Of a stretch of DNA of 64,000 bases, positions 52,840-63,846 are shown one piece after another (positions within the stretch are counted from its first letter, which is position 1; each line of letters opens with the position of its first letter). The stretch covers positions 162,735,609-162,799,608 of the forward strand of contig OZ024929.1 in the NCBI GenBank assembly GCA_964017235.1. Reading direction: 5' to 3'. The notes under the pieces were generated by a model, which was given only the letters and a program-made list of their open reading frames with translations, was not told where the DNA came from and searched no databases. The DNA comes from Sabellastarte sp. h YS-2021 (Eukaryota > Annelida > Polychaeta > Sabellida > Sabellidae). The position numbers were made by a program, and so were the translations under genes.

Positions 52840-54282
52840 CTATAAGGCATCCCCTTTCTCCTTGGAGGAGGAGGAATGGATTCTTTTATCACTGTTTGAT
52901 GTTATTGTCCATTGTATTTGCTAACATCATTGTTCAAAGTTAAACTTAGTCGCCATTAAATTTTGATGCATTCAAATATTACAGCCAATTCCATTTTCAT
53001 TAGGCTTGCAACATTCTGCTCATTTCAATATTTCAATATTTAACACTGGCTTTCAACACACTTTGTGACAAACCATTTCTGGACATTAAATCTGTCAGCG
53101 GAGTGCTCTCCCCATGGGGAAGATTTCCCCACTGGGAGATGTCCCCCCTGGGAACTGGTGGAGGCTGTGACTGGACTATGTAGACTATGTCTTATAAATA
53201 TGCCCACAGAAGATTTTTATAGCCTATTATGTTGAAGAAACATCAAATATACCTTATTCAAAAATAGCACCTAGCAACCATGACATTATTAAAAAAACAG
53301 CAACCATTTTTTTCCAAAACAGACCCCCAGACACCATGGAATTTTTCAAAACTACCCCTAGCAACCATGGCATCATTCAGCTGTACCATAGCAACCATGT
53401 CATTATTCAAATACAGCCTCCAGCAACCATGGCATCATTCAAAAATATCAGCAACCATGACATCATTCAAAAATAGTCCCTAGCAAACATGGTATTATTT
53501 AAAAAACAGCCCCCTAGCAACCAAGGCATTATTCAAAAATATCAACAACCATGGCATTTTTCAAAAACAGCCCCCACCAACCATGGCATTATTAAAAAAA
53601 ATATATCATCAACCGATCAAATCCCACCATTTAATCATCAACCAATCAAATGACTGTGAGATCCAATCATATGCAAATGACATCAACCAATTCGATTACA
53701 TGATTCTTTGACATCATCAACCAATCAGATTGTAACATTTAGTCACGTCATCAACCATGTCACATCATCAACCAATCAAATGAATACATCCTTTAACTTG
53801 GATTACATGGTCATTAATCAATCAGATTGCAGCATTTAGTCACATCAATCAGATTTCTTGCTCCACTGCGCATGTGCACAGGAAGTGCTCCACTACGCAT
53901 GTGCCACCAGAAGTGCTCATACGAAGCATGTATGGAGGGTCAAATATAGTCATCAACCAATCAGATTGCAGCATTTGGTTACATCATCATCTACCAGATT
54001 GCTCCACACCACTGCGCATGCGCAACACAAGAAAGTATTCCAATAAGCATGCATGACCAGATGAATAACTGTGGTATGTGGGTATGTGTAATGTAGTCAT
54101 GTGACGTCATCAACCAATGAAATTGCAGCATTTGGTCATGTGACATCATCAACCAATCAGAGTGTTTGTTTCACTCATGCTCCACCTTGCACCTTGCAAG
54201 TGCCCCACTGCACATGCGCAACCGGAAGTGCTCTGCAATCACTGTGGTATGGGGGGTCTCCTGCCCACTCTATATTACTGTT
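52840..54282 (-). repeat. right inverted repeat arm
   Basis: Reverse complement of 39296-40810. It holds the same CRE, CCAAT, NRF-1-like (GCGCATGCGCAACAC near 54013; CACATGCGCAACCGGAAGT near 54213) and ETS sites and the CCATGGTTGCTAGG array. Differences include a duplicated CACCTTGCACCTTGCA near 54184 and small deletions, so the arms have drifted apart. Confidence 0.88.
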
Positions 54283-54990
54283 AAGTTAACAATTTTGTGG
54301 AAAATATTTCTTATTTTTGGGGGCAGTGTCTAGGCATTTGACCAGTCAGTCCTTGCTCCAACCTTAATATAAAGCTTTGGGTACCAGTCTAAAGAAAAAT
54401 AAAAATGGGAAAGGGGTCATCAGGGGTTTCACCCTGTAAATCAGGGAGATTTTTGAACTGATTGGCTAGTGGAAATTTCCTGGCATTTTCCCACCAAATT
54501 CTAGGGAGAGATTCATTATTCCACAAGAACTTGAACAGTCAAGAAGGACTTTTTTGCTCCCTCCCTCCCTCCCTTAACCTGGAGTGTTCACTGGAAGGTG
54601 GTGTGTCTCTCTAACTTCACACCCCTTTGGCGCAGGGGTGGGGGGGGTGGGGTTCAGCAGCGTGCACCAAAGCTAGTTACCAATGGTGTTCACGGGCTTG
54701 CACTCCTGTTAGGCTTCAGGCTGCCTTCCCCTGGCCTCCAGGTTAACATTTTCATTTTTTCTCAAAATATTCTTTTCTTTTCCCTTTCTTTCTTCTGATG
54801 ACCTGATTGGATAGGCATCACTTTGGCAAAGGGGGAATTGCATGGGGAATCTCATAGATATTGCAAGTTTTAAGGTTTTTGGTGAAGTTCACAGTAACTG
54901 GATCCATGTAGTATAATTTGGTACCAAAGAGATTACAAAGTAACTTTGGTGCTTAACACAGTAGATACATTCACATTGGATCAAATTTGA
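54283..54990. other. flank without recognised gene
   Basis: Contains a short (CCCT)n near 54558 and a G-rich stretch near 54636-54655. No ORF with a recognised domain. Confidence 0.4.
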
Positions 54991-55197
54991 TGACCTTGCT
55001 TTTCAAAACTTTGACCTTCAGAGGTCAACACGCCAGATAGCAATTGTGACCTTACAGGTCAAATTAATAAGTAGTGGGCAGTGACCTATGGGGTCACAGG
55101 ATGACCTTGAGCAAGGTCAAATTAGGGTCAAAACCTTTGACCTTCAGAGGTCAAAATTTCAGTGTAAAGGTCAGCAGGTGACCTTTCAGCAAGGTCA
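54991..55197. promoter_or_regulatory. dense cluster of AGGTCA-type half-sites
   Basis: TGACCT at 54991, 55012, 55047, 55082, 55102, 55138 and 55179; AGGTCA at 55022, 55056, 55114, 55148, 55168 and 55192; GGGTCA at 55090 and 55125. Many form everted pairs (TGACCTTCAGAGGTCA twice). These match nuclear-receptor half-sites; they may also be a simple diverged repeat. No gene is recognised nearby. Confidence 0.6.
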
Positions 55198-56339
55198 CAA
55201 CTCTTGTTCAGTCTAGTCAACAAGTGAAGATTTGTTTTAAGGATTATATTTTATATTTGTGTTTTATATTATGTAATTTTATCATTGGAAATGTAAATAT
55301 TCTTAGTTGTCAGTCTGTGTAAACCTCTTATATATTTATGTTATTGTATAATAAACTTTTAAATCCTCTGTTGTTATTTGTTGGAGTTGGGGACTGTACG
55401 TGTCATGTGTCACACTTTTAGTTTTTCCATAAAAAATTAACACTAATTTAAAGAAAAACCTTGAACAAATTTTGCCAGTAACACTTAAAATCTTAAAATT
55501 AAAAAAATATATATATATATAAATATATGTGCAGTGATATATTAAGTAGATATTTAAGCTGATCACTCAAGGGTCAAGTTATTTACATTGTTTATCATGC
55601 AGAAAAAGCTAAGCTTTGGGATAAAATACTAAATTCTGCTTCAAGCTGTTCCTTGTTGATGCTTGGAAGACTCCAGCTTTATTTTCATTGGAGTAGTAGA
55701 ACTGGGGACTGGTGTTTTGTTTCTCTTTGAAAATAGGCAGAAAAGTTTCTAATCAGTCTTAAAATATGAAAGTTAACAAAGTAAGAAGTAGAAATAGAAA
55801 TCTTATAAATGCAATCAATTGTCTTGGTGTGGCTTCCTATAACATAAGGCTATTTTGTGATTTATCTCTAGTCTAAGGCAATAATCTGGGTTCACAAGTG
55901 GGTTCGGGAAAGCATCAAAGGACAGATGATAAAAATTGTAATTGGCACATGTTTTTCATTAATAAAATCTTTGTAATGGCTTAAAATTCAGATGTGGTTT
56001 TATCATTATCAAATAGTTAACTTTATTAATCCTTTTGTTTTAGAACAAAAACATTTAGGAGAATCATTGATAGAAAATATGATTATAAATTATAAGGTTA
56101 CCAACAAACCCAAAAGTTAGATACAAGATAAAGATATGCATTAAAAGTGTCATAATAGTCAACTTGCAAATTGTACAAAATCTCAACTTGGACATAACAT
56201 CTTCATTCGTGATATATTCTTCTTGTATATGTCATTCAAGAAGTTTTTCTATTGTGTATTTATATTCAGTGCAATATCTCCAGTAGAATATCTCTAGAGC
56301 CATGCAACTGCACAAGTACAACCGTACTACTAGTGACTG
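55198..56339. other. AT-rich region without recognised gene
   Basis: (AT)n at 55507-55520. No domain or repeat recognised on either strand. Confidence 0.4.
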
Positions 56340-56535
56340 ACATTCCCCAAACTGAAAGATGGGGCTCAGTAATGACCATTTATCATTGTCTCTGAGGTTA
56401 TTTAGCTGGTTGCCATTAGGGATATAGTATCCGATGACTGAGGATTTTAAATGGTCACCCAAGCCACTATACATCTTCCTGGACCTGGGATCGAACAATA
56501 TTGGGACAGGCCCTCACCTTTGCCACTCGAAAGTA
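56340..56535 (-). mobile_element. possible tRNA-derived SINE remnant
   Basis: Read on the minus strand: CGAGTGGCAAAGGTGAGGG (A-box-like) and TTGTTCGATCCCAGG (B-box-like) about 35 bases apart, followed by a non-coding body. No tail or target duplication found. Confidence 0.35.
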
Positions 56536-57250
56536 CACAGAGGTTGATATCCTCATTTTACCGTCTATGATATCTAGCAGACTAGATCTATTTATTGTAT
56601 TATTCACAACAAACTGTATCTGAGACATTGTTTTGTACTCCCTGGTGCGCAGTGCAATGAATAATTAATGATACTAAGTTGTCAACAAAATGGATCCATT
56701 AAGTAAAAAAAAGTTTTTGAAAACAAAATGGAGTATCCCAATAAGCTTAAAAAATCAAAAGTGTTAAAGTTTGAAGGAAGAGAAAAAGGAAATAGTACGT
56801 TGTTGAAAATTTCCTCATACACAAATATAATCATCACACAAATATGATCATCACAAATATAAGCACATCAGTAAAATTATAGTGCAGAAAAGATATTGCA
56901 AAATGATATGTTTTTGCTGTCATTTTTCCCTGAGGTTATGTATCATGAGAGGAAATAACACCCTTGCTGAATGGACAGGTTCCATTGCGAATGGGGGAAA
57001 ATATACATAAAAGGTTTTCACTTGGTATCATGTACTATGACTTATACACATACGATGATGGATGTTACATCAGCTACTTCCTAACATGCACGAGTGTTCT
57101 ATAAATAAAAACTACTTGTGAACATGTTGAAAAAAATTTTTTTAAATATTACAAGCCTTCTAGACTCACTGCGTATGATTTTCTATCACATTCAAAAGCT
57201 GTAAAAACAACAATGAAGGAGATAAAGCCAAAAACATGAAATCTGCATTT
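56536..57250. other. AT-rich flank of DIRS-D
   Basis: No gene. 57190-57250 (TTCAAAAGCTGTAAAAACAA, then AAATCTGCATTTTA) is similar to 63938-64000 on the other side of DIRS-D. Confidence 0.5.
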
Positions 57251-57520
57251 TATTGCGCTACAATACCTACCTATTGTAACAATATGCTTTACCGGTGGTT
57301 GACTACAGGAAGCTTCCAACCAGAATATAAGTTGAAAACTTATTACCCGTGAAATACAGATAGCCCGGGCTATCCGGAATACTGGTCACAGGGAATGCCG
57401 GAGATATAGTACCGGTATGGGTAAACGCGCACCTGCTGGCTTGGCCACTTGACTTAGGGAACCTATCAGATGCTCGACAGAGCTCTTCCTCATTTTTTGT
57501 TGGAAGCCATTTTGTCAAGT
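57251..57520. repeat. DIRS-D left inverted repeat
   Basis: Pairs with 63555-63800 (e.g. GAAGAGCTCTATCGAGCATC there). It includes the tetranucleotide-like ACCGGT sites and the outer end TACCTACCTATTGTAACAAT. Confidence 0.9.
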
Positions 57521-57675
57521 TGTCTTACTTGTAGCTCTCACTTTGGTGAATTGTTACAGCCTATATACTGTGGGTAGACAGTTTATTTTTGTGTCAGTTG
57601 TTTAACAATAACTTATAGACACTACTGGTAAGATGGTGAAGACTCTACCAAAAACGGGGCAAGTGTGGACATTTT

Positions 57676-59700
57676 ATGCCCCGGTTTGATCCTCATGGAT
57701 CTTGTTTTGGCTGTAGGGCCAAGTGTAAAGGTCTAGACCTCTGTGCACAAGGGGCAGATGTAACTCAATGTGCTGCATGTTCAGCACTATCTAAAGAGCA
57801 ATGGACCCACCTCAGGGAGAATTTTGCGAAGAGGGACGCTTATAGAAGTAACACAGGTTCTCAAGGTGATTCCTTCGAAGAACAAGACATAGACGAAGTG
57901 GTATGTACCGGTGAAGATCTCTCCCGTGTGGATGATACTCTTCTAGACCTTGAACCGGAAAGTTCCAGTTCATCTGCACCGGTAACCGGCATTAGTCCTC
58001 TGACAAGCTTACCGGCTCCACTGCCTGCTTCTTCACAGAATACCCAAAGTACTTCTGTCTCTGCGGGACCGGTTAATCAACCCTACGTTGATCCTTCAGC
58101 CTTTTTCAAGGCGCCGGAACCTATTCACCAGACAGTTTCTCGGGATGCTCTACCTCCAGGTCAAGTTCCACACACTCCCATAGGACATTCAGTAGCAGAC
58201 AGAATGGCTTCTCTATTTTTTCCACAGCCATAGAGGACAACCACTATCAATGTCCCTAAGACACCAAGGACTCGGATGATTAAGAGTCATTTGGAACAGC
58301 AGAACTTTGAGCGCATGAAGGACCTGCAAAAGAAAAACCAAGAACAGATGAGGGACATATCTGCTCAACTTCAGTCGGTCTTACAAGCCTTTCTGCAGCA
58401 ATCAATGCAGCAGATGTTTAACCGCATGGCGCCCCCACAAACAGCTCCTCCTCCTCCACCAACATCAACTGCACCACATATTGTGTCAATTACTTCGGTG
58501 TCTGCTTTGCCGCCTGCCGCCAAACAAGAGGAACCCATGGACTCCATCTCATCTCAAGAAGGGTGTCTCAGGGGTAAAAGGTTCCTCAGCCATTGCCACT
58601 CAATCTATTCAGGCAGTAGCTTCAAATATTCAAGTGTCTACATCCATTTCTTCCTCACAACCTTCACAGCCTCCAGCAGCGGCTGCTATTCCTCAGTTCC
58701 AATCCCCTGTTCAGACCCTGGAACAAGAAGAATATGGAACTGACACTTCAGCCTCATCTTTCGCGGCTTCAAATAGGTCAGAAGAACCCACTGACCCAGG
58801 GGAACAAGCGGCTCCTCCTAACCTTCCCTTCAGAGAATTAGTACAAAAGGTTAGAGAATTCCTATGCATCCCCGACCCAGCAACTGAAGTGGACTATAAG
58901 CTGGGCTCGGCTTTAGGATGTGACCCTCTCCTATTACAACAGAAAAAGGCAAACAGACCACCATCAATAAAACTCTCGATGGTAGCTGATCTATCACGTC
59001 TCCAGAGTGCACAGGATGATCTAGTCAAGCCTAGTACATCAAACACTTTGGATATAGGAAAATTCCCCGGCATCCAGGGCAGCTGGTATAGTGTGGTAGA
59101 CAACAAGTTTGCGCAGACCCCCCATGTGGTGCCCCAGGCTTTCTCTAACATAGCTAAGCCTGGGTATAGAAGCGGGCCACAGGCCACAGTTCAACAGAAA
59201 GACTTGGTAAAACTGGAATACATGTCTCGTGAGAACATTAGCATAGCTAACTTCTTATCCACTTTTGGAATGGCAAGCGAGTCATGCCTCAACAACCTTC
59301 ACCTATCCCGGGACCAAAGGGAAAGGCTCTTTGAACGATTCCGGGCAACCGGACAGGGCAATGATGCAGGAATATGAACAACACCTCATTGGCCTTGGAG
59401 TGAAAACAGGTACCAAGAAAGAGTGTTTCCACCCATATAAAAAGAAGAAGGGCAGGGGTGGTCATCAACTTCAACACGCTCAACAAGGGGTATTTTATCA
59501 ACCTATGATGGCACCCCAGTACTTGGTGCAACAGCCCTTTTTTCCCACCCACAGGGTGGTCGCAGAGGACGTGGCGGCTGAGGAGGACGTGGCCGCAGAG
59601 GCAACACACCAGCCACAAAGCAGCAGCAACCTCCTCAATGGCACTCAACAAAGTGAGTTACCTCCACCTCAACCTGGAATAAGACCGAAAACGCTTTCAG
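57676..59700 (+). pseudogene. DIRS-D gag, interrupted
   Basis: The first ATG is at 57676. Residues 1-50 have the Cys-rich head (CFGCRAKCKGLDLC, TQCAACSALSKEQW) shared with DIRS-A gag. A TAG at 58231-58233 is in frame with the continuation from 58276, which holds a coiled-coil-like Gln-rich stretch. A frameshift near 58560 leads to the open frame to 59377 (FRELVQKVREFLCIPDPA, EYMSRENISIANFLSTFG). A further frameshift near 59370 leads on; the RGG-rich C-terminus near 59545-59620 has a TGA within it. Four breaks, otherwise well kept. Confidence 0.85.
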
Positions 59701-59764
59701 AAAATCACTGGGATTATCCCCAAGGGTGTGCACAGTTGAACCCAAATAAGTCTCTGAGTGCCTC

Positions 59765-59905
59765 AACCCTTCAGGAGAGGGTATAGACTCCTTGTGTACA
59801 GACCCTACAAGAGAAAGAAAAGACTCTACAGTCCCTTCAGGAGAGGGAAAAGACTCCTTGTGTACAGTCCCTTCAGGAGTGGGAAAAGACTCCTTGTGTA
59901 CAGTC
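59765..59905 (+). repeat. 36-bp minisatellite between gag and RT
   Basis: The unit contains CCCTTCAGGAGAGGGAAAAG and ACTCCTTGTGTACAGT. About 3.5 copies; the unit length is a multiple of three. Confidence 0.85.
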
Positions 59906-59984
59906 TCAAAGTGTATTTATCCCAGGCCAAGTTTTCTAACTTCCCAGTCAAGATCTGGAACTCACCCCGGCAGGGTGCAGACTC

Positions 59985-61760
59985 AGGCGTTTTCTACCCG
60001 AGTGGGAAAAACAAAAAGCTCACCAGTCAATCCTGTCCCTGATCCAGGAAGGATACAAACTACCATTCAGGGAACGTCCAAAACTATCCAGGTTTCCTTG
60101 CATCAGCATGCCTTACTGACCTCTATTCAAGATCTGCTGCGGAAAGGCGTCATCGAAGTTGTGCATATCAAAAACAGTCTAGGTTTCTACAGCCGACTGT
60201 TCCTGGTTCCAAAACCAGGCAACCACTGCAGGCCAGTCATAGATCTCTACTCTCTAAGTCAAGATGGAAACCCCAGAGTCAATACGTGCCTCCCTCAGGA
60301 AAGGAGAGTGGGTTACATCCATAGATCTGACAGACGCCTACCTATATGTCCCTATCCATACCCTGTCACTAAAGTACCTCAGGTTTTACCACAAAGGCGT
60401 CATCTACCAATTTACCAGCCTCCCGTTCGGCCTAGCCACGGCCCCATTGGTGTTCACAAACCTTGTAAAAGAAGTCAAACTTATAGCCCTACAACAGGAA
60501 ATCAGACTACACCAATATTTGGACGACTGGTTGATTCGAGCTCCCTCCAAACAGGTTGCATCAAACAAACACAGAAACTACTAAAACTGGTGAAAGACCT
60601 AGGATTTGTAGTACACCTCAAGAAGTCAGAACTCATACCCTCTCAGAGGTTCGACTTCCTAGGATACCATTTTTTGCTAGACATGACTCTTGTGAAGCCC
60701 ACGCAAGACAGGTGGACAAAGATTCAAGAGATGTTCCATCGCCTCTCTCTGAAGTCTGTTTTCAGTGCAAGGACTCTTATGTCCACCATTGGATTGCTTG
60801 CATCAACGGAGAAGACTGTGAAACTGGGAAGGATACATATGAGACCCTTTCAGTGGCATCTCAAAACTCACTGGAAATATCCAATGCCTCTGGACACACC
60901 AATTCCCTGGAATCAGAAGTTGATACGACACAGGGAATGGTTGTTAGACCCTGAAAACGTGCTACAAGGAGAGTTTCTCCACCGAGGGAACACAAAATAC
61001 TAATTTTTAGAGACACCTCAAATGTAGGATGGGGCACTCACTTAAATCAAGAATCCACAGGAGGGCTCTGGTCTCAACACAAAAAACATCACATCAATCT
61101 TTTAGAACTGAAGTCAGTTTTTCTGGCTGTACAATTCTTCAAAAAGAATTGCAGCAGCAATTTAGTCCTCATAGCCTCAAACAAACAGGGCAGAACAAAA
61201 TCAGCAGACCTATGTGCACTGATTTGAAGAATTCTCACCTGGTGCCACAACAACAAGGTAACACTCAGAGCAAGGCACATACCGGGCTCACTAAATGTCA
61301 TCGCGAACAGCCTCTCCAGGAGGAACCAGATCCAGTCAACAGAGTGGTCCCTTTCTCCTCAGATATTCAAGAAAGTCTCCAGAATATGGGAGAGACCACA
61401 AGTGGACCTGTTTGCAACCAACCTGAACAAAAAGCTCCCTCTTTATGTCTCTCCGATTCCCGACCCTCAGGCTTGGGCAGTAGATGCCCTAATATCCCAT
61501 GGGAAAACCTGGTTGCATACACTTTTCCTCCCACCGCCCTCCTGCCCAAGGTGATACAAAAACTTCAATCTCAAGTATGCAGGATAATCTTAATCGCCCC
61601 AGGCTGGTCGACCAAACCGTGGTTTTGGGACCTTGTGGAAATGTCTCTGGACATACCCAGACAACTACCACCTATCCGCACTCTGCTGAAACAGCCACTG
61701 AACAACCATTACCACGCCAACCCATCTTCCCTGAATCTCCATGCTTGGTATCTAGGAGTC
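59985..61760 (+). pseudogene. DIRS-D RT-RNase H-MT-like polyprotein, frameshifted
   Basis: RT starts in one frame (GFYSRLFLVPKPGNHCRPVI near 60183), moves to another at 60264-60584 (SIDLTDAYLYVPIHTLSLKY, SLPFGLATAP, HQYLDDWLIRAPS) and returns to the first to 61003 (VKPTQDRWTKIQEM, MSTIGLLASTEK). RNase H follows at 61003-61330 in poor condition (FRDTSN-like start, LELKS-like near 61104). The MT-like part is at 61395-61640 with YTFPPTALLPKVIQKL and IILIAPGWSTKPWFWDLVE. The usual NPP is FPP here too. Two compensating frameshifts flank the RT core. Confidence 0.85.
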
Positions 61761-62911
61761 CAAGAAGACGGGTTCAATGGAGAGGTGGCAGAAAGAATTG
61801 CTGACTCTCAACTAGGGACATCTACTCTTCTAAGTGGACAGTCTTTCAAAGATGGTGCACAGAAGAACAGGTGGACTTCAGGAATCCCGTTATAAGTGAT
61901 ATCTGCAATATCTTCTGGTATTTCTTTAACATTCTTAACAGATGCCCCTCTACCATTGAAGGGTATAGAACAGCCATAGCAGACACCTTAGTGAATTCAA
62001 AACTGAACATCAGCACTAACGTGGATATTGCAAGATTAATTGCTAGTTTTTATAGGGACAAACCCAAGAGCTCCAGACCCATTCCAAAATGGAACCTATC
62101 CATTGTCTTACACAGACTCACTCAACCTCCCTTTGAACCACTGGAGGATGCAGCTACCAAGTTCCTTACTTGGAAAACAATCTTCCTATTAGCCTTAGCA
62201 TCGGGAAAAAGACGTAGTGAAATTCATGCCTGGACTCTTGATGGACTTTTATGCCTGGGAGTTTGGGAACAAGTCCAATTATCACCCTCTCCATCTTTTC
62301 TTGCTAAAAACCAGTTAGCAAAAGAAGGACCGCAAGCTATCTCACCAGTGGTCATTCCAGCCTTGAAGCGTAATCAAGACTCTCAGGACACGGATACTCT
62401 ACTCTGCCCTGTCAGGGCCCTCAGGTGTTATCTGGACCAAACCAAGGATTCCAGAGGGGGTAGACAGTTATTGTTTATCTCATTTAAAATGGGCCACATT
62501 AAGGATTTTCAGTGTTCTACAGTTTCGTCTTGCATCAAAAACACCATAAAATTTTGCTACTCCAAGGTGGACAATGCGGACATGGACTTATTAGGGGTAA
62601 AAGCCCATGATGTCAGAGGTTTTGCGGCATCCAAGGCCTTTTATGGAGGGGTGTCAATGGACCAAATTAAGCAAGCCTGCCACTGGAAATCGCACAACAC
62701 CTTCACCAGGTTCTACCTCAAGGACCTCACCGGACAAGACCAAAAAGAGGGCTCCTTTCATCTGGGCGCCTTCGTTGCAGCAGCGCAGGTGATGCCTCCT
62801 CCCAAACAGACTCCAGGGACAAAAGAAAGGGGGGCACTCATCCGGGAACCACATAGACGGGGTGTGTCAGAATCCTCTGACACCGTCGAGCAGGCCTTCA
62901 GCCCTATTTAA
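61760..62911 (+). CDS. DIRS-D tyrosine recombinase
   Basis: The open frame 61871-62911 (346 codons) holds the catalytic domain: LALASGKRRSEIHAW (Arg), VKAHDVRGFAASKAF (His-x-x-Arg) and QACHWKSHNTFTRFYLKDL (His/Trp, Tyr). The N-terminal SAM-like region starts before 61871 in another frame (from about 61760, GEVAERIADSQLGTS), so one frameshift lies near 61860. The core motifs are identical in spacing to DIRS-A. It could supply recombinase activity if translated from an internal start. Confidence 0.85.
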
Positions 62912-63397
62912 GGTAACATATAATTTTTTTATTCTTATAAAATCTTTTGCCTGCTGTAATATTATTCCTGTTTCTCACTTAATGTTACCAGGAGTAATTC
63001 ATCCAATCTTCTTGGGAATATAACTTAAGTTATGTTTTTTCTGTATACCTTAATCTTGTGTTCTTAAGAATTTTCTTGTATTGTATCAGTATTTCCTTAT
63101 ACCTTTGTTTCATGTACTTTGTGTACCTTGTTTTTTAGATATTTTCTACTGCTTGGAGTGCCTTCACTGGCGGTGCCAAACCAAGACGGTGCATTTCCCC
63201 TTGGTGCCTCACCTCAACCTCAGGAGATTTGGAGAAATCCCCTCAAGCTTAGATGGGCCTTTTAAGTCAGCCGGGCTACATCAAGTTCTTCCTCCACCCT
63301 GGTCTCCAAATGCTCACTGATGGTTGCTGTCTTTGCCAGAATTCTTTTCTTCTCAGCCAGTGTCAGTTTACCCAGCCATCCAATATGCTGGGATTCA
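62912..63397. other. 3' untranslated region of DIRS-D
   Basis: T-rich without a gene. A short antiparallel pair AATATGCTGGGATTCAGCATATT at 63382-63404 forms a hairpin just before the internal complementary region. Confidence 0.6.
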
Positions 63398-63500
63398 GCA
63401 TATTGTTACAATAGGTAGGACTATTGTAGCGCAATAAAATTGAAAATTTTATTTTAAATGTAGCTTTTATAAGCTACAATACCTACCTATTGTAACAATA
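63398..63500. repeat. DIRS-D internal complementary region
   Basis: From GCATATTGTTACAATAGG to CTATTGTAACAATAG. Its reverse complement equals right end plus left end: AATTTTCAATTTTA joined to TTGCGCTACAATA. This fixes both element boundaries. Confidence 0.93.
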
Positions 63501-63554
63501 GTACAGGCCCTCGATGGTCCTCCCCGCTTGTCAGACTTCCACTGGCTTGGGGGC

Positions 63555-63846
63555 TTGGTTCCAACAAAACATTGAGGAAGAGCTCTATCGAGCATCTGAT
63601 AGGTTCCCTAAGTCATGTGGCCAAGCCAGCAGGTGCGTGTTTACCCGCACCGGTACTATATCACTGGCATTCCACGTGACCAGTATTCCGGATAGCCCCG
63701 GCTATCTGTATTTCACAGGTAATCAGTTTTCAACTTATATTCTGGTTGGAAGCTTCCCGTAGTCAACCACCGGTAAAGCATATTGTTACAATAGGTAGGT
63801 ATTGTAGCTTATAAAAGCTACATTTAAAATAAAATTTTCAATTTTA
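63555..63846. repeat. DIRS-D right inverted repeat and outer end
   Basis: Reverse complement of the left repeat with several differences. The outer end GTAGCTTATAAAAGCTACAT contains a short hairpin. Confidence 0.9.

Larger units (their letters stand above)
39296..54282. mobile_element. Polinton/adintovirus-like unit (~15 kb) with 1.45-kb inverted ends
   Basis: The left arm 39296-40810 is the reverse complement of 54282-52840 at high similarity over its whole length (both start ATAGAGTGGGCAGGAGAC). Between the arms are a broken family-B DNA polymerase, one nested DIRS element (45556-51721) and a small ORF. Without DIRS-C the unit is about 8.8 kb. Long inverted ends plus a protein-primed-type PolB are the marks of Polintons (Mavericks) and adintoviruses. 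No integrase, protease, ATPase or capsid gene was recognised, so it is either a deletion derivative or a different PolB-only element. A clear 6-bp target duplication was not found. Confidence 0.75.
57251..63846 (+). mobile_element. DIRS-D: DIRS-like element with intact YR and complete ends
   Basis: The left end starts ATTGCGCTACAATACC; the right end finishes AAAATTTTCAATTTTA. Inverted repeats are 57251-57520 and 63555-63846. The internal complementary region at 63398-63500 is the reverse complement of the right end joined to the left end. ORF order: gag, RT-RH-MT, YR on plus. Gag and RT carry stops and frameshifts; the YR is open. It is a family distinct from DIRS-A and DIRS-B/C by its repeats. 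Confidence 0.93.

Noticed and set aside
54598-54798. 66-codon plus ORF near a G-rich stretch
   Set aside because: Low complexity start and no similarity recognised.
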